A stretch of 44,010 bases of DNA from JAJDIA01 sp031555145. GTDB lineage: Bacteria; Bacteroidota; Bacteroidia; Bacteroidales; Tannerellaceae. The notes beneath the pieces were generated by a model. That model saw only the letters and a program-made list of their open reading frames with translations. It was not told the origin of the DNA and ran no database searches. The stretch's first letter is position 1, and the number at the start of each line of letters is the position of its first letter. Of the stretch, positions 25,990-33,504 are shown one piece after another. Made by a program: the position numbers and the translations under genes. Location: positions 1-44,010 of the forward strand of contig JAVBUR010000008.1 in the NCBI GenBank assembly GCA_031555145.1, in the 5' to 3' direction.

Positions 25990-26017
25990 TTGAAAACGGA
26001 AAGTTTTCCTATCTTCG
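25990..26017 (+). promoter_or_regulatory. Promoter with overlapping inverted repeat, upstream of the DUF3332 gene
   Basis: TTG at 25990-25992 and TATCTTCG at 26010-26017 are 17 bp apart and fit the Bacteroidetes -33/-7 pattern (TTTG and TAnnTTTG) with one mismatch in the -7 box. The spacer holds a perfect 6-bp inverted repeat GAAAAC-GGAAA-GTTTTC (25992-26008), well placed for a repressor to block the promoter. Confidence 0.5.
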
Positions 26018-26047
26018 TCCCGAAATAATAATTAAACGTTTTACTTT

Positions 26048-26593
26048 ATGAAGAAAAAGAGTTTTAGTGTTTTATTGGCGACGATAGTGGCCGGTAGCGT
26101 AATGTTTTCATCTTGTATTGGTTCTTTTGCTTTGACTAACAAACTGTTGGATTGGAACCGTACGCTTGACAGCAAGTTTGTAAACGAATTGGTTTTTATT
26201 GCTTTCTGGATTGTTCCGGTGTATGAAATTGCATCATTGGCCGACATACTGGTGATCAACTCCATTGAATTCTGGACAGGCAGCAACCCCGTTGCCGATG
26301 CCGGTACGGTAAAAAATGTAGAAACGGAAAAGGGTCTGTATGCCATCGAAACAAAAGCCGACGGCTACCATATTGAAAAAGACGGACAGGCAATCGACCT
26401 CGTGTTCGACAAAACAGACAAAAGCTGGAGCGTGGAAGCCAACGGCGAATCACAGAAACTGATGCGCTTTGAAGGCGGCGACAAAGTGGTAATGTACCTC
26501 CCCGGTGGTGAAGAAATGACTGTAACGCCGGATGCTGCCGGTGTCATGGCCTTCCGCCAGGTAACAAGCGATGCCCTGTTTGCAGCCAGATAA
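26048..26593 (+). CDS. DUF3332 domain lipoprotein
   Basis: The 181-residue protein has a lipoprotein signal, MKKKSFSVLLATIVAGSVMFSSC, with a lipobox Cys at residue 23. A hydrophobic segment near residues 48-72 (ELVFIAFWIVPVYEIASLADILV) precedes the family's conserved DILVINSIEFWTGSNPV stretch. The rest is a small beta-rich domain. DUF3332 proteins are widespread in Bacteroidales and have no established function. It has its own promoter and stands alone between the RloA-RloB pair and the glycoside hydrolase region. Confidence 0.87.
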   Translation: MKKKSFSVLLATIVAGSVMFSSCIGSFALTNKLLDWNRTLDSKFVNELVFIAFWIVPVYEIASLADILVINSIEFWTGSNPVADAGTVKNVETEKGLYAIETKADGYHIEKDGQAIDLVFDKTDKSWSVEANGESQKLMRFEGGDKVVMYLPGGEEMTVTPDAAGVMAFRQVTSDALFAAR

Positions 26594-26639
26594 TAAAAAG
26601 AGACTTCGCCTCATTTGAGAGGTTTCACTCCATCTCATG

Positions 26640-26720
26640 CCCCAGGTTTCAACCCGGGGTTTTGAATGAAGGGATAGAAGCTTCTTACACATTCTTAAGT
26701 CCCCGGGGTTCAACCCGGGG
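26640..26720. repeat. Pair of GC-rich hairpin repeats
   Basis: Two similar hairpins lie 41 nt apart. The first (26640-26659) pairs CCCCAGGTT with AACCCGGGG with one mismatch. The second (26701-26720) pairs CCCCGGG with CCCGGGG around a GTTCAA loop. Both share the core TTCAACCCGGGG. They resemble dispersed palindromic repeats of Bacteroidales genomes and may also act as the terminator of the DUF3332 gene. Confidence 0.55.
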
Positions 26721-26762
26721 CAAAAGATGTTCTTTTAATAAACAAAAAAACATACAGTTGAA

Positions 26763-29700
26763 ATGAGAAACACAACACGTATTGCATCGTTGCTATGCGC
26801 CGGATGGATAGCGTTGACAGCAACAGCAGCCGAAGAAGCCAAGCCCTACTGGCAGGATGTCCAGGTGGTGGCGGTGAACAAGGAGAAAGCCCGTTCGTCG
26901 TTTATGACCTACCCCGACAAGGCAACGGCCCTCTCCTACAAGTTTGAAAAAAGCGCGTACTACCAGTTGCTGAACGGCACCTGGAAATTCTATTTTGTCG
27001 ATTCGTACAAACAACTCCCCGCCAATATTACCGACCCGTCGGTAAGCACGGCATCGTGGAAAGACATCACCGTACCGGGCAACTGGGAAATGCAGGGCTT
27101 CGGTACAGCCATCTACGTGAACCACCCCTACGAATTCCAACCCCGTAACCCGCAACCGCCGCAGTTGCCCGAAGCGAATCCCGTAGGCGTGTACCGCCGG
27201 GACTTTGAAGTGCCTGCCGGTTGGGACGGACGTGATATCTTCCTGAATATTGCCGGCGCCAAATCGGGCGTCTATGTCTATCTGAACGGGAAGGAAGTGG
27301 GCTATAGCGAAGACTCGAAGAACACCGCCGAGTTCCTGCTCAACCCTTACCTGCAAGCAGGGAAAAACACCCTGACATTGAAGATCTACCGTTGGAGTAC
27401 CGGTTCCTACCTCGAATGCCAGGACTTCTGGCGGATGAGCGGGATCGAACGCGACGTATTCCTCTGGTCACAACCGAAGACGGCCGTAAAGGACTTCCGC
27501 GTAGTCTCCACCCTGGACGACACCTATACGGATGGTATCTTCAACCTGGCTATTGATGTCAAGAATAGCGGTACCGAAACCCGGAAACTGTCCATCGGCT
27601 ACGAACTGCTGGACAAAGCCGGACAGACAGTGGCCTCCGAAACGAAAGGTACCTGGGTTAGCCCCGCACAACCGATAACCGCCTCCTTCGCCGCCGACCT
27701 GAAACAGGTCGCCAAATGGAGCGCCGAGACTCCCGACCTCTACCAACTGCTCATGACCATCAAGGACGACCAGGGCAAGGTGTTGGAAGTAGTGCCCTTC
27801 CACGTGGGCTTCCGCCGTATCGAGATCAAAGAAAGCCAACAACTGGCCGAAAACGGCAAACCGTATACCCTCTTCTTCTTCAACGGACAGCCGATCAAGC
27901 TGAAAGGGGTCAATGTACATGAAACAAACCCGAAGACGGGCAAATACGTGACCGAAGACATCATGCGCCGCGACTTCGAACTGATGAAGCAGCACAACCT
28001 CAACACCGTACGCCTGTCGCATTATCCGCAGGACCGCCGTTTCTATGAGCTCTGCGACGAATACGGGCTGTATGTATACGACGAAGCCAATATCGAATCG
28101 CACGGGATGTATTACAACCTCCGCAAGGGTGGTTCGCTGGGTAACAACCCCGAATGGCTGAAAGCGCACCTGTCGCGGACGGAAAACATGTACGAACGTA
28201 ACAAAAACTATCCCTCGGTGACGATCTGGTCGCTGGGTAACGAAGCCGGTAACGGATATAACTTCTACCAGACCTACCTCTATGTCAAAGAAAAGGAAAA
28301 AACAATGATGCAACGCCCCGTTTGCTACGAACGCGCCCTGTGGGAATGGAACACGGATATGTACGTGCCCCAATACCCAAGCGCCGAATGGCTGGGACAG
28401 ATCGGACGGGCTGGAAGCGACCGCCCGGTAGTACCGTCGGAATATTCGCATGCGATGGGTAACTCCAATGGGAACCTGTGGGACCAGTGGCAGGAGATCT
28501 ACCGCTACCCCAACCTGCAAGGGGGGTATATCTGGGACTGGGTAGACCAGGGTATGGACGCCGTGGATGAAAACGGACGTCCGTATTTCGCCTATGGAGG
28601 CGACTACGGCAAGGATACGCCGAGCGACGCCAACTTCCTGTGTAACGGCGTAGTCAACCCCGACCGCACACCGCATCCGGGTATGGCGGAAGTGAAATAC
28701 GTACACCAGAACATTGGTTTCGAAGCGGTAGACCCGGCTACAGGGCGTTTCCGCGTAACAAACCGTTTCTACTTTACTTCGCTGGATAACTATCCTATCA
28801 GTTGGCAGGTAATGGCGAACGGCAAGGTGGTCAAAAGCGGCGCCCTCACATTGAAACTGGCTCCCCAGGGGTCGGAAGAAGTGACGATCCCTGTCAGTGG
28901 CCTGACCCCGAAAGCGGGAACAGAATATTTCGTCAACTTCCAGGCGAAGTCGGTACGTGCCGAAAGCTGGCGTCCGGCCGGATACCAGGTAGCGCACGAC
29001 CAGTTCCGTCTCCCGATCGAATCACCGAAGGCAAGCTTCAAGACGACCGGTCCGAAGCTGAAAGTGACACAGGATGGCGACATCCTCTCGGCCTCTTCGT
29101 CGAAAGTACAGTTCGTATTCAATAAAAAGAGCGGTATCGTGACCTCCTACAAGGTAGATGGTACCGAATATTTCAGCGAAGGATTTGGTATCCAGCCGAA
29201 CTTCTGGCGTCCGCCGACGGACAACGACTATGGCAATGGCGCACCGCGTCGTCTCCAGGTGTGGAAAGAAAGCAGCAAGGATTTCAATGTAACCGACGCA
29301 ACGGTGAAGATGGATGGCGACCTGGCGTTGCTCGACGTCAACTACCTGTTGCCGGCCGGTAACCTCTACATCGTACATTACACCGTATATCCCAGCGGAG
29401 CCGTCCACGTAGCCGCCACCTTCACCTCCACAGAGATGACTGAAGGGAAGACCGAAGTATCGGAAGAGACCCGCACAGCGACCTTCTCTCCGCGTGGTGA
29501 AGCCGCCCGCAAGGCTGCCTCCAAACTGGAAGTGCCACGCATCGGCGTACGTTTCCGTCTGCCCGCATCGATGGATCAGGTGCAGTATTTCGGACGTGGC
29601 CCGGAAGAAAACTACTGGGACCGCAAAGCCGGTACGCTGGTTGGTCTCTACAAGGCTACGGCTGAAGCCATGTACTTCCCCTATGTCCGTCCGCAGGAAA

Positions 29701-30089
29701 ACGGCCACCATACCGATACCCGTTGGCTGGCATTGGCGACGAAAGGCAACAAAGGTCTCCGGATAGAAGCCGACAGCCTGATCGAGTTCAACGCCCTGCG
29801 TAACTCGGTAGAAGACTTCGACTCCGAAGAAGCGACGAACCGCCCCTACCAATGGAACAACTTCAGTGCTGCAGAGGTAGCCAACCACAACGAAGCGGAA
29901 GCCAAAGACCGCCTCCGCCGTCAGACGCACATCAACGACATCACCCCCCGCAACTTCGTCGAAGTCTGCATCGACTACAAACAGCAAGGCCTCGCCGGCT
30001 ACGACAGTTGGGGTGCCCGTCCCGAACCCGCCTATACCCTCCCCGCCAACCAGGAGTACAACTGGGGCTTCACGATGGTGCCGAATTGA
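26763..30089 (+). CDS. Glycoside hydrolase family 2 beta-galactosidase (LacZ-like, secreted)
   Basis: The 1108-residue enzyme has a signal peptide (cleavage near ATAAEEA, about residue 23) and the full LacZ layout: jelly-roll sugar-binding domain (about 65-230), immunoglobulin-like domain, TIM barrel (from about 355), and the C-terminal Bgal_small_N domain. The acid/base is Glu494 in WSLGNEAGNG, and the nucleophile is Glu560 in VPSEYSHAMGNS. The long C-terminal domain and SEYSHAMGNS motif favour beta-galactosidase over beta-glucuronidase or mannosidase. It is probably periplasmic, releasing galactose from oligosaccharides. A strong terminator follows, so it is transcribed apart from the next GH2 genes. 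Confidence 0.94.
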   Translation: MRNTTRIASLLCAGWIALTATAAEEAKPYWQDVQVVAVNKEKARSSFMTYPDKATALSYKFEKSAYYQLLNGTWKFYFVDSYKQLPANITDPSVSTASWKDITVPGNWEMQGFGTAIYVNHPYEFQPRNPQPPQLPEANPVGVYRRDFEVPAGWDGRDIFLNIAGAKSGVYVYLNGKEVGYSEDSKNTAEFLLNPYLQAGKNTLTLKIYRWSTGSYLECQDFWRMSGIERDVFLWSQPKTAVKDFRVVSTLDDTYTDGIFNLAIDVKNSGTETRKLSIGYELLDKAGQTVASETKGTWVSPAQPITASFAADLKQVAKWSAETPDLYQLLMTIKDDQGKVLEVVPFHVGFRRIEIKESQQLAENGKPYTLFFFNGQPIKLKGVNVHETNPKTGKYVTEDIMRRDFELMKQHNLNTVRLSHYPQDRRFYELCDEYGLYVYDEANIESHGMYYNLRKGGSLGNNPEWLKAHLSRTENMYERNKNYPSVTIWSLGNEAGNGYNFYQTYLYVKEKEKTMMQRPVCYERALWEWNTDMYVPQYPSAEWLGQIGRAGSDRPVVPSEYSHAMGNSNGNLWDQWQEIYRYPNLQGGYIWDWVDQGMDAVDENGRPYFAYGGDYGKDTPSDANFLCNGVVNPDRTPHPGMAEVKYVHQNIGFEAVDPATGRFRVTNRFYFTSLDNYPISWQVMANGKVVKSGALTLKLAPQGSEEVTIPVSGLTPKAGTEYFVNFQAKSVRAESWRPAGYQVAHDQFRLPIESPKASFKTTGPKLKVTQDGDILSASSSKVQFVFNKKSGIVTSYKVDGTEYFSEGFGIQPNFWRPPTDNDYGNGAPRRLQVWKESSKDFNVTDATVKMDGDLALLDVNYLLPAGNLYIVHYTVYPSGAVHVAATFTSTEMTEGKTEVSEETRTATFSPRGEAARKAASKLEVPRIGVRFRLPASMDQVQYFGRGPEENYWDRKAGTLVGLYKATAEAMYFPYVRPQENGHHTDTRWLALATKGNKGLRIEADSLIEFNALRNSVEDFDSEEATNRPYQWNNFSAAEVANHNEAEAKDRLRRQTHINDITPRNFVEVCIDYKQQGLAGYDSWGARPEPAYTLPANQEYNWGFTMVPN

Positions 30090-30111
30090 GAACAGAGTAA
30101 TTATTGAAGAT

Positions 30112-30143
30112 AAAAAAGGGACTGTGTTTGCAGTCCCTTTTTT
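30112..30143 (+). terminator. Intrinsic terminator after the beta-galactosidase gene
   Basis: Perfect 13-bp arms (30112-30124 and 30131-30143) enclose a 6-nt loop, with the A-run on the left arm and six T residues closing the right arm. It begins 22 nt after the stop codon. The symmetry would also allow termination from the other strand. Confidence 0.88.
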
Positions 30144-30247
30144 CATACAAGTAAAATAATCCATTCCTTTCTTTCTATTGTCTATTGATCGGTGTCGGGG
30201 TTCACGCGTTCTTTGTATCTTGAAAAATCATCTGAAAAACACAAGTC

Positions 30248-33200
30248 ATGAAACACACACACACGTACAGAGACAGCATCCTTGCTTTCCTTATCTCCTG
30301 CTGTATGGTCAGCGGGTTACAGGCACAGGAAATACAATCGCTTGCCGGTACATGGCGCTTTCAATTGGATGGAGACAGCAAAGGTCTTGCCGAAAACTGG
30401 CAGAACAAACAACTGTCCGACCGCATCACGCTTCCCGGAACAACAGATGAAGCCCATTATGGTGAAAAGACGACAGGCTCCGATTTTGGGATATTGACAA
30501 GAGCCTATAAATACTATGGACCCGCCTGGTATCAGCAGGAGATAGAGATCCCGGTAGCCTGGAAGGGGAAAAGGATCGGCCTTGAACTGGAAAGGGTCAT
30601 GTGGGAATCCCGTGTGTTTTTGGATGGAAAGGAACTTTCCATGCAGGATGCGTTGAACGCTCCCCACTGGCATGACCTGGGGTACGTACAACCGGGCAAA
30701 CACACCCTGACGATCCGGATCAACAATGACCTGATCCACAATATCGGAGATAAAGGACATGTATATACGGAATACACCCAAAGCATCTGGAACGGGGTGG
30801 TCGGTGAAATCCTGCTCGTAGCGCAGGAAGCGATCCGGATGGATAATCCGCAAACCTATACCCGTATCCATCCCCTTACATTGCAGATCAAAGACTCCCT
30901 GATCAATGAAACAGGCAAGAAAGCCACCGCTCACATCGGCCTGCAACTGAAAGAACGGGAAACCGGGCTAACCGTGTTTTCCGAAACCGTTGAGCAAACC
31001 TTGTTGCCGGGTAAAAACAGTTTCGACCATACCGCCCGCCTGCCGGAAACCATCCGGCTGTGGGATGATGTCAACCCCAACCTGTACGTACTTGAATTAT
31101 CCGTAGTGCAAAAGCAAAAGTCCCTCGACAAAAAAGAGATAGAACTCGGTTTCCGGGAGATCTCGGCATCAGCCTCCAAGTTATTGGTAAACGGAAAACC
31201 GGTATTCCTGCGGGGTAACCTGGATTGCGTGCATTTCCCCTTAACGGGTTATCCCTCTTGCCGGGTAGCCGATTGGGAACGCATCTTCCGCATATACAAG
31301 GAGTATGGCCTGAACCATGTACGTTTCCACTCCTGGTGCCCGCCCAAAGCAGCCTTTACGGCGGCCGACCGTATCGGTATCTATATACAGGCGGAAGTGA
31401 TCTGGATCGATTGGTGGATGACGAACACGCCGGCTGACCGGAAGGATATGATCACCAAAGGAAGCCCCGAAGGACTGGGGAAAAACCCCTCAGCCGACGC
31501 CTTCGTACAACACGAACTGGCACGGATGTTGGATGCGTACGGCAATCACGCATCGTTTGTGATGCAATGCGTAGGGAATGAGCTGGGCAATTCGGATTTC
31601 GACATCATGGAGTCGTGGATGAAGCCATTGAAAGAAAAGGACTCCCGCCGGTTGTATGCCGTTTCCACCGCCCGCAAGATCATGCCGTTGGATCAGTATA
31701 TGGCTACCCATTATATCCAAGGGGTCGGTGGTACGCGTGGTTTGCGTGGTGGGGCCTCTACCGACTGGGATTTTGAAGATGTCTATTCACAAGCGACGAT
31801 TCCCATTATAGCCCATGAGATCGGCCAGTGGCCGGTATACCCGAGATGGAGTGAGATCAAGAAATACAAGGGTGTGTTGAAAGCCCGCAACTTTGAAGAG
31901 TTCCGTGAAGTAGCCCGCCGGAATAAGATAGAGGCGCAAAACGATGCCTTTGTCCGTTCTTCAGGCGCACTCAATCAACTCATGTACAAATACGAGATCG
32001 AATCGTTTCTGCGGACGCCCTCCTGTGCGGGTATCCAGCTGCTGAGTATGCAGGACTACCAGGGACAGGGGGAAGCCCTGATCGGATGGCTCGATGTGTT
32101 CTACGACAGCAAAGGCATCACTACGCCGGAAACGTTCCGCAACCATATGGACACGGTCGTTCCCCTGCTGCGCATCCCCAAGTTTGTGTGGCAGAACAAT
32201 GAAACATTCACCGCCGGCATTCAGCTCGCCCACTACGGGACGCAGCCCTTACACGATGCCGTCTATTGGAAGATAAGCGACGAAACAGGTAATCTGATAG
32301 CAGAGGGGCAGACAGGGATGCACGCATTCCCGGTTGGAAGTTCACAAATAGTTGGGAAAATCGAATGTGATTTGTCTGAAATTAACTGCGCTAAAAAACT
32401 CCAGATAGAAGTAGGATTGCTCAATGAAGCAATTACCAACAACTGGAATATATGGGTGTATCCCTCCTCTCTGCCGATAAACAAAGGTTCGGTGTATGTG
32501 GCCGACCGGATGGACGACGAATGCGAAAAACGATTGGCACGCGGCGAAAAGGTCTTACTACTGGCATCGGCCTTAGGGACCGAACAGACGGCCGACAAAA
32601 TCAACTTCTATCCTCTCTATTGGTCATTGACCTTCTTCCCGGGACAGGGGAAAAACACGATCGGGATGGTGGTACAGGATAAACACCCGTTGTTTGAACA
32701 GTTCCCGACCGATTACCACAGCGACTGGCAATGGCAATCGCTATATAAAGACGCACGGGCTTTTTATATCAATGAGTATCCGGAATCGTTCAAACCGATG
32801 GCTCAGCCGATCGACGATTTCCACCGGAACAACAAGCTGGGGTCTATCTTTGAGTTGAAAGTCGGAAAAGGGCAACTGCTGGTGTGCGGTTTCGACCTCT
32901 CGGACGAAACGAATCCGGCGGCCCGGCAGTTGAAGAGCAGTATCGTAAGCTATATGAATTCAGCGGCATTCAATCCTACGTACGAAAAGGATGTGGCTGC
33001 GCTGAAGCAAATGTTCACGTATGTGGAACCGCTCATCAGCACCATCCCCGGTGCATTCAGCGGTGCACTGCTGTATGTCGATTGTGGAGCCAAAGCAACG
33101 GGAGCCACTTCGGCCTGGGACGTATCCAAAGACCAGTCGGAAAGCAAGAAAGGGACGCGTTACGACGTGCAGTGCAGCCAGGTTTCCACCTCCGGTGATG

Positions 33201-33484
33201 ACACGGCCTGGGAAGGAAAAGAGATTACGCTGACCATACACTGCCCGCAAGGCATCATCGGCACCCTGTTTGTCTGTTTTACGGATGAAGAGAATGGCCG
33301 CCGGGAAGGGGATATCGTGTTTGAAGGCCGCCCGTTCCAGTTAGGACGGCAGAAAGAAAAAGCATCCTGGGTGAAGTTCCATGTCATGCGGGAAGACTCT
33401 AACGACGGCATGATCGTACTGAAAGCGAACGTAAAAAAAGGAGAAAACCTTCGTATATCCAAGGTGGCTCTGGTAGAAGAATAA
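30248..33484 (+). CDS. Glycoside hydrolase family 2 enzyme with extra C-terminal domain, specificity unknown
   Basis: The 1078-residue secreted protein has a signal peptide ending near SGLQAQ (residue 27). An N-terminal GH2 sugar-binding domain includes GTWRFQLDGDSKG and ELERVMWESRVFLDG. An Ig-like domain and a TIM barrel starting near FLRGNLDCVHFPLTGYP follow. The acid/base candidate is Glu445 (VGNELGN) and the nucleophile candidate is Glu524 (HEIGQWPVYP), a context unlike LacZ. After the barrel come extra beta domains and a final region of about 140 residues not shared with the next gene, possibly carbohydrate-binding. It is a paralogue of the gene 20 nt downstream. The substrate is not known. 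Confidence 0.88.
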   Translation: MKHTHTYRDSILAFLISCCMVSGLQAQEIQSLAGTWRFQLDGDSKGLAENWQNKQLSDRITLPGTTDEAHYGEKTTGSDFGILTRAYKYYGPAWYQQEIEIPVAWKGKRIGLELERVMWESRVFLDGKELSMQDALNAPHWHDLGYVQPGKHTLTIRINNDLIHNIGDKGHVYTEYTQSIWNGVVGEILLVAQEAIRMDNPQTYTRIHPLTLQIKDSLINETGKKATAHIGLQLKERETGLTVFSETVEQTLLPGKNSFDHTARLPETIRLWDDVNPNLYVLELSVVQKQKSLDKKEIELGFREISASASKLLVNGKPVFLRGNLDCVHFPLTGYPSCRVADWERIFRIYKEYGLNHVRFHSWCPPKAAFTAADRIGIYIQAEVIWIDWWMTNTPADRKDMITKGSPEGLGKNPSADAFVQHELARMLDAYGNHASFVMQCVGNELGNSDFDIMESWMKPLKEKDSRRLYAVSTARKIMPLDQYMATHYIQGVGGTRGLRGGASTDWDFEDVYSQATIPIIAHEIGQWPVYPRWSEIKKYKGVLKARNFEEFREVARRNKIEAQNDAFVRSSGALNQLMYKYEIESFLRTPSCAGIQLLSMQDYQGQGEALIGWLDVFYDSKGITTPETFRNHMDTVVPLLRIPKFVWQNNETFTAGIQLAHYGTQPLHDAVYWKISDETGNLIAEGQTGMHAFPVGSSQIVGKIECDLSEINCAKKLQIEVGLLNEAITNNWNIWVYPSSLPINKGSVYVADRMDDECEKRLARGEKVLLLASALGTEQTADKINFYPLYWSLTFFPGQGKNTIGMVVQDKHPLFEQFPTDYHSDWQWQSLYKDARAFYINEYPESFKPMAQPIDDFHRNNKLGSIFELKVGKGQLLVCGFDLSDETNPAARQLKSSIVSYMNSAAFNPTYEKDVAALKQMFTYVEPLISTIPGAFSGALLYVDCGAKATGATSAWDVSKDQSESKKGTRYDVQCSQVSTSGDDTAWEGKEITLTIHCPQGIIGTLFVCFTDEENGRREGDIVFEGRPFQLGRQKEKASWVKFHVMREDSNDGMIVLKANVKKGENLRISKVALVEE

Positions 33485-33504
33485 AACGGATCAATCAACG
33501 GCAT

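Noticed and set aside
27468..28997. 509-codon minus-strand frame opposite the beta-galactosidase gene
   Set aside because: It is a long shadow frame caused by GC-rich codon use in the real gene; no motif or start signal supports it. The same holds for the 380-codon frame at 29022-30164.
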